From assembly GCA_025361735.1 (NCBI GenBank), contig JANYKD010000305.1, forward strand, positions 1-33,618: DNA of 33,618 nt. Reading direction: 5' to 3'. Source of the stretch: Phycisphaerales bacterium. Its GTDB lineage: Bacteria > Planctomycetota > Phycisphaerae > Tepidisphaerales > Tepidisphaeraceae. The notes below the pieces were generated by a model, which saw only the letters and a program-made list of their open reading frames with translations, searched no databases and had not been told where the DNA came from. Below are positions 1-7,731 of this stretch, piece after piece (position 1 is the first letter of the stretch; each line of letters starts with the position of its first letter). The position numbers and the translations under genes are program-made.

Positions 1-1306
1 CCGCGTCGATCAGGCCGGTATCGTTCGACTGGATCAGCCCCAGCGCCTTGGCCGCTTCCTCGGCCGGAGTATCCTGCTCCGCCAGACGAGAAATGATAGC
101 TTTGGCAGTTTCCTTGGCCGCGGCGATCTGCTTGGATTCGACAAGTTTTCCGATCTCGGCGACGCGCTGTGCCGACACGCCGATCGCCGTCGCCGCGGTG
201 CCTCGTTCGTTGGCTATTTCCCGCAGCGTCTCCATGAGGCTGCCGGCCCGCTTGGGATCGACGCCGGCCGACACGATCGCGTCGAAGAAATCGCCGCTGG
301 TGCGGTCGGCCGTCAACACAATCGCGTCTTTCTCGGAAAGGCCGAGCGCCTCGATGTATCGCTTTCGCCGGGCGGCCGGCAGTTCGCCGATCTGGCTCTT
401 GATATCCATCAGCCACGCCTCGTCGACGATCACGGGCATGAGGTCAGGGTCGGGGAAATAGCGGTAGTCGTTGGCCTCTTCCTTGTCGCGCTGATGGAAG
501 GTCCGCTCGCCGGCTTCGTCCCAGCCATAGGTCGATTTCTTGCCGAGAGAGCCGGTTTCAGTCCACTCGTGAATCTGCCGCTGGATTTCATATTCGGTCG
601 CCCGCTCGAGCACCGAGAAGCTGTTGAGGTTCTTGATCTCGGTGATGGCCGTCTTGTGCACCACGCCGTCCTGATCGGTGATGTGGACGTTGATGTTCGG
701 CTCGAAGCGCATGTGGCCCATCTGCATCTGCGCCTCCGACACGCCGAGATACTGCACGATTTTCTGGAGCTCCTGGCCGAAAATGGCGACTTCCTTGCCC
801 GTGGACAGGTCCGGCTCGGTGACGATTTCCAGCAATGGCGTGCCGGCGCGATTGAGATCGACAATGGAGTGGTCGATATGAAAACCACCCGGCGCTTCGT
901 GAAGCAATTTGCCCGCATCTTCTTCCAGGTGTGCCCGGCGAATGCGCACTGTCTTGGTTCCGCCATCCGTCTGAATCTCGAACACACCCTCGTTGCACAG
1001 CGGCAGGTCGTATTGGGAGATTTGATAGTTCTTTGGCAGGTCGGGATAGTAGTAGCTCTTGCGGTCCCACTTGGTGAACTTCGCAATCTTGCACCCCAGC
1101 GCCAGGCCGACCTTGATGGAATACTCGACGGCCCGCTTGTTCATGACAGGCAGCACGCCCGGCAGACCGAGCACGACCGGATCCACCTGCGTATTGGGCT
1201 CGCCACCGAACCCGTTACGCGCGGAGGTGAACATCTTCGATTGCGTGGCGAGCTGAACGTGAATCTCCATCCCGATCAGCACGCGATGTGATTTTATTTT
1301 ACGCAT
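1..1306 (-). CDS. gatB: Aspartyl/glutamyl-tRNA amidotransferase subunit B (3' end cut by window edge)
   Basis: GatB is the subunit of the GatCAB complex that binds and activates mischarged Glu-tRNA(Gln) or Asp-tRNA(Asn) for transamidation. The reading frame is open from 1306 to the left edge, giving about 435 codons; the family is usually near 480-500, so only the C-terminal tail of the YqeY-like domain is missing. The translation begins MRKIKSHRVLIGMEIHVQLA, the classic GatB N-terminus, and continues with KWDRKSYYYPDLPKNYQISQ, the LEEDAGK motif, HIDHSIVDLNRAGTPLLEIV, and the NDYRYFPDPDLMP motif. The ATG at 1304-1306 is chosen because homologues begin a few residues before the IGMEIH motif. 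No Shine-Dalgarno sequence lies upstream, because a palindromic repeat occupies the whole spacer to argJ. It is transcribed in the same direction as argJ. The family call is very secure. Confidence 0.97.
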   Translation of the reverse strand, partial: MRKIKSHRVLIGMEIHVQLATQSKMFTSARNGFGGEPNTQVDPVVLGLPGVLPVMNKRAVEYSIKVGLALGCKIAKFTKWDRKSYYYPDLPKNYQISQYDLPLCNEGVFEIQTDGGTKTVRIRRAHLEEDAGKLLHEAPGGFHIDHSIVDLNRAGTPLLEIVTEPDLSTGKEVAIFGQELQKIVQYLGVSEAQMQMGHMRFEPNINVHITDQDGVVHKTAITEIKNLNSFSVLERATEYEIQRQIHEWTETGSLGKKSTYGWDEAGERTFHQRDKEEANDYRYFPDPDLMPVIVDEAWLMDIKSQIGELPAARRKRYIEALGLSEKDAIVLTADRTSGDFFDAIVSAGVDPKRAGSLMETLREIANERGTAATAIGVSAQRVAEIGKLVESKQIAAAKETAKAIISRLAEQDTPAEEAAKALGLIQSNDTGLIDA

Positions 1307-1310
1307 TGCG

Positions 1311-1396
1311 TTAGTCCGTAGTCAGTAGTCAGTGGTCCGTAGCAAGTGGGCGCCAACGTAGTCACTACTGACTACGGACCACTGACTACGGACTAA
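1311..1396. repeat. Imperfect palindrome filling the argJ-gatB spacer
   Basis: The 16-base sequence ttagtccgtagtcagt at 1311-1326 recurs as an exact reverse complement at 1381-1396. Inside are further direct and inverted copies of the words gtccgtagtcagt and agtcagtggtccgtag, so the whole 86-base segment can fold into one long imperfect hairpin. It starts 2 bases beyond the argJ stop codon (minus strand) and ends 4 bases before the gatB start codon, leaving no room for other sequence. It looks like one of the palindromic intergenic repeats common in planctomycete genomes; that membership is inference. Confidence 0.8.
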
Positions 1397-1397
1397 T

Positions 1398-2606
1398 TCA
1401 AGTATGATAATCCGCGTTGATCGTGATGTACTCCCGCGACAGGTCGCAGGTCCAGCATTTGGCGGCCGCCTTGCCGATGCCGCAGTTAAGCACGATCTTC
1501 ACCTCCGCGACTTCCAGTGATTTGGAAACCGCCGCCGCGTCGAACACGACTGGCTGCCCCTTTGCAAACACCATCGTCCCCTGCAGCGTCAGCGCCGCCT
1601 TTTCCGGCACAAACGCAGCCGCCGTCAGGCCGGCCGCCGAAACGATCCGCCCCCAGTTGGGGTCGTTGCCGTGCATGGCGCACTTCACCAGCGGCGAATT
1701 GGCGATCGCCCGCGCGATCAGACGCGCGTCGGCCTCGCTCTTGGCTTTCTCCACTGAAATCGCGATCACCTTCGTGGCGCCTTCGCCATCGGCCGCGATC
1801 TGGTAGGCCAGCGACTGGCACACCTCGTTCAGTGCCGCCGCGAACGCTTTCACAGCCTTGGGCGAGTCGATCTTCGCACCCGACAACCCCGACGCCAGAA
1901 TCGCGGCCGTGTCATTGGTCGAGGCGTGGTCGTCCACCGTCACCGAATTGAACGAATTCTCCACCGCGGCGCCCAGCAGTTTTCGCAGCAGCACCGGCGA
2001 GATGCTCGCATCGGTCGTCAGGTACGCCAGCATGGTCGCATGCGGCACGGCCATTCGCGGGCCGATCATGCCGGAACCCTTGCACACCCCGGCCAGTGTC
2101 ACCGTCTGCTTGCCAACTTTGAATTCCACGGCCGCCGTCTTGCGTTTGAGATCCGTGGTCAGAATCGCATCGCCAAAGAGCTGGGCATGTTCGAGTGAAC
2201 TGCCGAGATACTGCCCGGCCTCGATGATGCCGCGCTCGATCTTGTCCATGGGCAGAAGGTGCCCGATGATGCCGGTGGACGAGGGGAGGATGTCGCTCGG
2301 GCTGCACCCGGCGACGGTGCCCGCGAGTTGACACATGCGGATGGCATCGATCTCGCCTTGTCTGCCCGTGCAGGCGTTGGCGTTGCCCGAGTTCATGACC
2401 ACACCGCGCAACTTCCCGTTCTTGACGTGCTCCCGGCCGATCTTCACGGGCGCGGCAAACACCTTGTTGGTCGTGAACGCGGCCGCCGCCGCCGCCACCA
2501 CATCGCATATCAGCAATCCGACATCCGGCGTCTGCTTGGATTTGATCCCGGCATAGACTCCGGCCGACCGGAATCCCCGCGGCGATAGAATGTGAAGCTG
2601 AGCCAT
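1398..2606 (-). CDS. argJ: Bifunctional glutamate N-acetyltransferase / N-acetylglutamate synthase
   Basis: ArgJ (ornithine acetyltransferase) moves the acetyl group from N-acetylornithine to glutamate in the cyclic arginine pathway, and in many bacteria also makes acetylglutamate from acetyl-CoA. The 402-residue protein has the family's normal length and the expected blocks: GVVMNSGNANACTG near residues 68-81, STGIIG near 110-115, KGSGMIGP at 176-183, the HASTNDT motif near 227-233, HGNDPNWGRI, and the terminal INADYHT. ArgJ is made as one chain that cleaves itself at an Ala-Thr bond; here that is Ala190-Thr191 in PHATML. The residues between GMIGP and ATML are longer than in the usual GMIAPNMATML form. 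The ATG is preceded by AAAGGA at good spacing. No other arg gene is visible nearby; gatB follows directly. Confidence 0.96.
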   Translation of the reverse strand: MAQLHILSPRGFRSAGVYAGIKSKQTPDVGLLICDVVAAAAAAFTTNKVFAAPVKIGREHVKNGKLRGVVMNSGNANACTGRQGEIDAIRMCQLAGTVAGCSPSDILPSSTGIIGHLLPMDKIERGIIEAGQYLGSSLEHAQLFGDAILTTDLKRKTAAVEFKVGKQTVTLAGVCKGSGMIGPRMAVPHATMLAYLTTDASISPVLLRKLLGAAVENSFNSVTVDDHASTNDTAAILASGLSGAKIDSPKAVKAFAAALNEVCQSLAYQIAADGEGATKVIAISVEKAKSEADARLIARAIANSPLVKCAMHGNDPNWGRIVSAAGLTAAAFVPEKAALTLQGTMVFAKGQPVVFDAAAVSKSLEVAEVKIVLNCGIGKAAAKCWTCDLSREYITINADYHT

Positions 2607-2728
2607 AACAACGTCCTTTCAGTTGCGCAATCGAAGGGGCGAGCGTACCCGAATCGCGTTCGCAATCCAAGAGATTGCGGGGTCACGGATGCCAAGAAGG
2701 GTGCATGACGAGATGGGTTGAGGCGTGC

Positions 2729-2774
2729 GGAAATGACGAAACTCGAAACGCGAATGACGAATTAAAATCGAAGA
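2729..2774. repeat. Direct-repeat element of the cgaaa/cgaat type
   Basis: The stretch aaatgacgaaactcgaaacg followed by cgaatgacgaattaaaatcg is built from repeated cga-a words (tgacgaa twice; cgaaac, cgaat). It lies in the non-coding gap upstream of argJ. Its composition differs from the surrounding GC-rich DNA and resembles short intergenic repeats seen in many planctomycetes. Only one copy is present here, so family membership is inferred. Confidence 0.4.
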
Positions 2775-3268
2775 GGCAATGATGGTGGCCGTCGCGGGCA
2801 CTGTGCATGCTCTGCAAATCCGGAAGCGGGTGGGCAGGGCGAGAAGAAAAAATGTTTGCTAGGGTGGTGAAGATCGCTGATGAGACATACGAGGCTGCCT
2901 GCAAAGTGGTTACGAGTGGCAAGGTTTCAGGAACAGGCGAACAAACAGTGTCCTTTGAGGGTCCAAAAGGGATTGTCAAGCCAAGATGCCGGACGTGGCG
3001 TATTGGTATTTTAATGGGTACATTTCCCATGCTTGGCGGACTGCAAGTTGTGTTTGTGCCGCTGGTTACGCGGCGGGAAGGCCAGCGTGAACGCCGGCTC
3101 TGCTGAGCGGGTGGGGGATCACGCTGAAAGTGTCATGCAGCCGCTGGGTGTCGTGCTTGGTCCATCAACCTGGTTGATTCGTGCTTCCCAGAGTATCATT
3201 GTGGCCCGAGCGCGCTTCTGGAGCGATTGGCGACTCGCCGACTGACTGCAAGAGCGAGAGGCGGGCGT
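2775..3268. other. Gene-poor stretch between argJ and the WG-repeat gene
   Basis: Together with the cga-type repeat just before it, this makes about 660 bases without a convincing gene. The best open frame runs on the plus strand from ATG 2852 to 3106 (84 residues, beginning MFARVVKIADETYEAACKVV). It has no recognisable motif, low-GC codon use and only a weak purine stretch before its ATG, so I do not call it. The segment carries the upstream regions of the divergent genes argJ and the WG-repeat gene, but I cannot point to a clear promoter. It may contain gene debris. Confidence 0.4.
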
Positions 3269-4900
3269 ATGTCACGAACATGGACAGTGTTGATCCTTGT
3301 TATCGTTTCCCGGTGTTTGCTTGCGGCCCCTGCGCCGGCACCGGATGGCGCGGGTCTCTATCGAATCGAGGAGAACGGGAAGTGGGGGTTTATCGACTCG
3401 ACCGGCCGGATGGTGATCCCGGCCACGTACGATGACAGCTTCTACGAGTTCAGCGAGGGATTGGCCGCCGTGCAGGTCGGCAAGAAATGGGGATACATCG
3501 ACGCGGTCGGCAGGATGGTCATTGCGCCGCAGTTCGACGGCGCGTGCTCGTTCAAGGGTGGGCTGGCGGCCGTTCATGTTGGCGAATTCGAGAAGGGCAA
3601 AGGGAAATGGGGATACATCGACAAGTCGGGGCGATATGTGTTGAAGCCTCACGATGACTTCAGTTATCTGGGCTTTGACAGTGACCGGATGCCGGTCGAG
3701 AACAATGGGAAAAGGGGATACATCGACCGCACGGGCCGGCAGGTAATTCCCGCGATATTCGGCACGGCCGCTCCGTTTTCCGAGGGGCTGGCGTGGGTGG
3801 AGAGTGATACGGTGATTGGCTTTATCGATCCGCAAGGGAAACTGGTGATCCCACTGGCAAACGCAAGTGACGGCTATGCGGGCTTTTGCGAGGGCCTGGC
3901 GATGGTGACCGACAGGAGGACATCGAAGATCGGGTTTGTCAACAAACAGGGAACTTATGTGATCTCGCCCATGCTCGACGAAGCGCGTTCATTCAGCGAG
4001 GGGCGGGCGGCCGTCTGCGTAATTGAAGAGGACGCGACAGGATGGCCGATACGCAAGTGGGGAGCCATTGATACCGAGGGGCACCTCGTCGTGCCGGCGA
4101 AATTTGATTTTATGGGGGAATTCTCCGGCGGATTGGCCCGGGTCGAAATGAACAAGAAGTATGGATTTATTGATCGCGACGGCAAGGAAGTCATCGCCTG
4201 CCAATTTGATTCGGCCGAGCGGTTCGATCGCGGGCTGGCGCGGGTGAATATCGGCGGCTATGACAAACTCGGCTGGTGGGGCAGCATCGACAAGACCGGC
4301 CGGTATGTGTGGAAACCGGCTGATTTCCAGGCCCGCGACGCAGCCAGAAAAGCCGAGGCGGAGCGGCCGCCGACGATCCGACTGCTGACGGATCCGCAGT
4401 CCAATGAGAAAGGACTGCTGGTGACCTGCGAACGGCAGGTGGCGATCACAGGGCCACACGCGGGGGAAGTCAATATACGAGTATGGAATTACCTTGAGGA
4501 AGAAGTCTTTCTGGCTGTGACAGGCTATGAATCGTTGGGGTGTACACTGGAAAGCAAGGACGGCAGCTCTTACGGCGGTGGCGGTAGTTTTTCGCTGATA
4601 GACAACATTGCACTTCTCAAACGGCTGCACGCATCCGTCTACAAGGACGAGAAGCGATTCACATGCGGCTGTGCGTGTGGCTGGATCAACGGGAAACTGT
4701 CGCCGGATGTGTTGTCGATTGGCGCGGCTCGAGGGACCGTGGACGTCATTCTGAGCGGGTTCTACCGGAAAAACGGCAAGGCGTTTTGCGAGAGCGTCAA
4801 GTTGCCGATCGAACTTGTGTTTGAAGTGAAAGGCCCAAAGCCGGGCCAGGCGACGACGAGACCGACGACGCTGCCGAGCGAGTCCCATGTTCGGCGATGA
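3269..4900 (+). CDS. Secreted WG-repeat protein
   Basis: The protein has 543 residues from the preferred ATG at 3269, which follows the purine-rich sequence gcgagaggcggg and starts a signal peptide (MSRTWTVLILVIVSRCLLAA). An earlier in-frame ATG at 3227 would put a charged stretch ahead of the signal. Residues about 31-350 consist of eight or nine WG (KWG) repeats of the pattern KWGFID-GR-VIP--YD---F-EGLA-V, for example KWGFIDSTGRMVIP and KKWGYIDAVGRMVIAPQFD. Such repeats form beta-rich, propeller-like or solenoid surfaces and are thought to bind ligands or proteins; no enzymatic activity is known for them. The last ~190 residues are not a WG region and include a cysteine cluster, FTCGCACGWING, near 463-474. 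The gene converges with the S9 peptidase gene. Specific function unknown. Confidence 0.88.
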   Translation: MSRTWTVLILVIVSRCLLAAPAPAPDGAGLYRIEENGKWGFIDSTGRMVIPATYDDSFYEFSEGLAAVQVGKKWGYIDAVGRMVIAPQFDGACSFKGGLAAVHVGEFEKGKGKWGYIDKSGRYVLKPHDDFSYLGFDSDRMPVENNGKRGYIDRTGRQVIPAIFGTAAPFSEGLAWVESDTVIGFIDPQGKLVIPLANASDGYAGFCEGLAMVTDRRTSKIGFVNKQGTYVISPMLDEARSFSEGRAAVCVIEEDATGWPIRKWGAIDTEGHLVVPAKFDFMGEFSGGLARVEMNKKYGFIDRDGKEVIACQFDSAERFDRGLARVNIGGYDKLGWWGSIDKTGRYVWKPADFQARDAARKAEAERPPTIRLLTDPQSNEKGLLVTCERQVAITGPHAGEVNIRVWNYLEEEVFLAVTGYESLGCTLESKDGSSYGGGGSFSLIDNIALLKRLHASVYKDEKRFTCGCACGWINGKLSPDVLSIGAARGTVDVILSGFYRKNGKAFCESVKLPIELVFEVKGPKPGQATTRPTTLPSESHVRR

Positions 4901-4989
4901 GATGGGGGTGCGCGTCGGATACGCCGCAATGGACAAGCGAGCGGGGACGCCCACGCTCCCGGGAAACGGACAGAAACAATTTCGCGGAA

Positions 4990-5026
4990 CGCCCTCACCC
5001 CAACCCTTTCCCAGCGGGAGAGAGAG
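4990..5026. repeat. Intergenic repeat, gccctcacccc type, copy 1
   Basis: The segment gccctcaccccaaccctttc followed by ccagcgggagagag contains a short stem between ctttccc and gggagag. It lies between the convergent WG-repeat and S9 peptidase genes. A related copy in the opposite orientation lies at 7509-7542. Besides being a mobile-type repeat, it could serve as a weak terminator for either gene. Confidence 0.55.
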
Positions 5027-5060
5027 CAGGAGGAGCGCGGCATGTTTTTTACACGACCAG

Positions 5061-7331
5061 TTAGTTCCACCCCGGCGCTTCGACGCCGAGCAGCGACCTC
5101 ACGAAGAAATCCTGCCGCTTATGCCGGCCATAAGGTCCCCCGTCGCTGTGGTCCGACCCGGTCAGCACCACGAGCTCGAAATTCTTGTTGGCCTTAATCA
5201 GCGCATCGGCCAGGCGGAACGTCGATTCCGGCGGGACGTTGTGATCGAGCTCCCCCACCATCAGCAGCAGGTTCCCCTTGAGTTTCGCGGCGTTGGTAAT
5301 GTTCGATTGGGCCGCATAGTGCGGGCCGACGGGATAGCCCATCCACTGCTCGTTCCACCAGGCCTTGTCGAGCCAGTTGTCGTGGCAACCACAGCTCGAC
5401 GCGGCCGCCTTGTAGAACTCGCCGTGGAAAAGCACCGCGCCGGTCGAACTCTGCCCGCCGGCCGAGGTGCCGAAGATTCCCACGCGCGAGATGTCCAGGC
5501 TTGCATCCCTGGCCGCCAGCGCCTTGATCCACGCGATGCGATCGGGAAGCCCCGCATCGCCCAGGTTCTTCCAACAGACATCGTGAAACGCCTTGCTGCG
5601 GTTGCTCGTGCCCATGCCGTCGCACTGCACCACGATGAAGCCCAGCTCGGCCAGCTCGTGCATGTCGCGGTTGAACGGGTGAAAATATTTGGTGACGAAC
5701 GAATCCTGTGGGCCGGCATAGATGTACTCGATCACCGGATATTTCTTCTTCGGATCGAAGTTCCGCGGGCGGATCACCATGCCGTAGATGTCGGTCTTGC
5801 CGTCGCGGCCCTTGGCCGTGAACCGCTCGGGATACTTCCAGCCCGTCGCCAGCAGCCGCGAAATGTCCGCCTGCTCCAATCCGCAGACCAGGGCGCCATC
5901 CTCGCTCTTGCGAAGCTCCGTCACCGGCGGCAGATCGACCCGCGAATACGTATCGATGAAGTACCGGCCGTCCGGCGAATAGCGGATGCGATGCGTGCCG
6001 TCGCCGGCCGTCAGCCGCACGAACCCCGTGCCGTCGAAATTCACGCGGCAATAGTGAACGTGATACGGATCCTGCTCCGCCCACACGCCGCCAGCGCGGA
6101 ACCAGATCTGCCGCTTCTGTTCATCCACGCGCTCCACGCCCAACACCGGCCACTCGCCCGGCGTGATGCAGTTCTTGTCCCGCCCCGTCTCGCCGTCGAT
6201 CAGGTACAGGTGGTTCCAGCCATCCTTTTCGCTGGCCCGAATGATCTCCCGGCCGTTGTCCATGTAGTAGGCGAAGTGTTTCAGGCCGCAGATAAACGTG
6301 TTAGCCTTCTCATCGACAATATTGCGGGTCTTGCCCGTGGCAACGTCCACTTCGATGATGCGAAAACGCTGGTGGCCGCGGTCGGTGCGCTCGAACGTGA
6401 ACCGCTTGCCACCGTCGCGCCAGTGGACGGCCGGGGAATCGCCAAAGTCGATGCGGTCGGTGTCGGCCTTCGTCTCTTTGTGCGATTCGACGTCGAACAG
6501 CCACATCTCCCAGGCCGTGAACTTGTCGCCCGGCCGAGGGTAGACATGCGACTGCAGCTTGGCCGGCCCACCGCCCTTGGGCGAGGACTCGATCAGGTAG
6601 ACTTCCTTGCGGTCGCCCGGCTCGATGCGATGCGCGACGATCGTCCGCGAGTCCGGCGACCAGAGGATCCTTCCGAAGGCATTGCCCGACACGCCGGCCG
6701 TGCTGAGTTTCGCCACCTCGCCGCCACTCTTGGGCCGGATATGCAGATTGAAATCCTTCACGAAGGCGATCCACTTACCATCGGGCGAGGCGACATCCCC
6801 ATCGCGCGGCACGACCGCGCGCCGATCATCCGCCCGTCCGCGCTGCCGATCGGCCGGCCGGCTGTCGGGCGCGGCGATCGTCCCGTCGTATGGCTTGCAC
6901 TCGTACGTGTCCAGGGCGACCTGCCACTTCTTCCCGCCGGTTTCCAGCGCCACGGCCTGCTCGCCGATGATCGCGATCCGATCAAACGGCAACCGCTCCG
7001 CATCGATCGTCTTCCCCGACGCCTTGCCCAGCGCCGCGGCCAGTTTCACGTGATCAAACGCCGGCCCGCGTTTGCCACCGGCCGCGTCCACCAGCACGAA
7101 CTGCCGCTTGCCATCGGCCAGGTCATTGCGATACCAAGACTTCGCCCCATCGGCCGTCCAGTTGGCCTCGACCGACGCGAGGAACACCCGGCCATTGCCG
7201 ATCGTCCGCATTTCCCCCGCGCGATTGTAGGCCTCGCGCAGTTCCGTCGGAGATGGTTTGTAGACCTCCTGGCCCATAGCTCTGACGCCGGCCAGGCACA
7301 AGATTAATAGTCCTCGACAGATTGCTCGCAT
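5061..7331 (-). CDS. Secreted S9 family prolyl oligopeptidase / dipeptidyl peptidase IV-like
   Basis: A 756-residue serine peptidase expected to cleave dipeptides or small peptides outside the cytoplasm. The ATG at 7331 is preferred over one 51 bases upstream because AAGGAG precedes it and it opens a signal peptide (MRAICRGLLILCLAGVRAMG). Residues about 40-460 form the DPP-IV N-terminal beta-propeller, with blocks such as VASPDGKWIAFVKD and WSPDSRTIVAHR. The C-terminal alpha/beta hydrolase domain carries the nucleophile Ser623 in GIFGTSAGG, Asp696 in VGELDHNVPPE and His728 in TGSDHSDGG, a complete S9 triad. It ends LLGVEAPGWN, typical of the family. A charged, proline-rich linker (RPADRQRGRADDRR) sits near residues 157-171. 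A repeat-rich 400-base gap separates it from the divergent beta-helix gene. Confidence 0.93.
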   Translation of the reverse strand: MRAICRGLLILCLAGVRAMGQEVYKPSPTELREAYNRAGEMRTIGNGRVFLASVEANWTADGAKSWYRNDLADGKRQFVLVDAAGGKRGPAFDHVKLAAALGKASGKTIDAERLPFDRIAIIGEQAVALETGGKKWQVALDTYECKPYDGTIAAPDSRPADRQRGRADDRRAVVPRDGDVASPDGKWIAFVKDFNLHIRPKSGGEVAKLSTAGVSGNAFGRILWSPDSRTIVAHRIEPGDRKEVYLIESSPKGGGPAKLQSHVYPRPGDKFTAWEMWLFDVESHKETKADTDRIDFGDSPAVHWRDGGKRFTFERTDRGHQRFRIIEVDVATGKTRNIVDEKANTFICGLKHFAYYMDNGREIIRASEKDGWNHLYLIDGETGRDKNCITPGEWPVLGVERVDEQKRQIWFRAGGVWAEQDPYHVHYCRVNFDGTGFVRLTAGDGTHRIRYSPDGRYFIDTYSRVDLPPVTELRKSEDGALVCGLEQADISRLLATGWKYPERFTAKGRDGKTDIYGMVIRPRNFDPKKKYPVIEYIYAGPQDSFVTKYFHPFNRDMHELAELGFIVVQCDGMGTSNRSKAFHDVCWKNLGDAGLPDRIAWIKALAARDASLDISRVGIFGTSAGGQSSTGAVLFHGEFYKAAASSCGCHDNWLDKAWWNEQWMGYPVGPHYAAQSNITNAAKLKGNLLLMVGELDHNVPPESTFRLADALIKANKNFELVVLTGSDHSDGGPYGRHKRQDFFVRSLLGVEAPGWN

Positions 7332-7460
7332 ACGCTGCTCCTTGACGGGTGCTTCGTCGCTGGATCGGGCCTGCATTCGCATCGCCAGAGTTTACCCGGT
7401 CTTTCCAACGGGACCAGTTCCGGGACATCGCTGCCGGCGTCCCGCCGGAAAAGACTTGTG

Positions 7461-7499
7461 GCACGGGCGTCTCGCCCGTGCGTCGCGGTACTCCGCGAC
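7461..7499. repeat. Two adjacent perfect hairpins (gcacgggcg family, copy 1)
   Basis: gcacgggcg at 7461-7469 pairs perfectly with cgcccgtgc at 7473-7481 across the loop tct. Immediately after it, gtcgcgg at 7482-7488 pairs with ccgcgac at 7493-7499 across tact. The first hairpin has a reverse-oriented relative at 7592-7612. The position between divergent genes argues against a terminator role. Confidence 0.8.
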
Positions 7500-7508
7500 C
7501 TATACCTT

Positions 7509-7542
7509 CCTCTCCCTTCAGGAGAGGGCCGAGGTGAGGGCG
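7509..7542. repeat. Intergenic repeat, gccctcacccc type, copy 2 (reverse)
   Basis: The segment cctctcccttcaggagaggg followed by ccgaggtgagggcg reads, in reverse complement, as cgccctcacctcggccctct and so on. This matches the element at 4990-5026 in word order: gccctcacc, then a ccct(c/t)tccc arm, then a gggagag arm. The inner arms ctctccct and ggagaggg form a stem. Confidence 0.6.
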
Positions 7543-7591
7543 CGGGATGCGGCTACTCTCTCTGTCTACACTAGATGTCTAAGTACTGACA

Positions 7592-7612
7592 GCATGGGCG
7601 AGACGCCCATGC
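7592..7612. repeat. Perfect hairpin (gcacgggcg family, copy 2, reversed)
   Basis: gcatgggcg at 7592-7600 pairs perfectly with cgcccatgc at 7604-7612 across the loop aga. It matches the hairpin at 7461-7481 in reverse orientation, and the one stem difference (c-g in one copy, t-a in the other) keeps pairing intact on both sides. Confidence 0.8.
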
Positions 7613-7731
7613 AACGAGCTTCTGATAGCCACAAGCGTCTTCCCGACTGATCGCCACGCCAACGATGCGTGCGGCGCACCCGCGACATGTCCCTGGCCGT
7701 CGCCTCCGCGTACAATGCGAAATCGGCACCT

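Larger units (their letters stand above)
7332..7731. other. Divergent intergenic region between S9 peptidase and beta-helix genes
   Basis: This 400-base stretch must hold the promoters of two divergent genes but has no convincing open frame. It contains three repeat elements, annotated separately: a pair of adjacent hairpins, a gccctcacc-type element and a second copy of the first hairpin in reverse orientation. I could not identify a clear -35/-10 pair. Confidence 0.6.

Noticed and set aside
2852..3106. 84-residue plus-strand frame upstream of the WG-repeat gene
   Set aside because: No motif, weak ribosome binding site and low-GC codon use; not enough to call a gene.
4887..7307. 806-residue plus-strand open frame opposite the S9 peptidase
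   Set aside because: It is the antisense shadow of a clear peptidase gene; GC-rich codon use leaves long frames open on the other strand, and the translation is arginine-rich with no domain.
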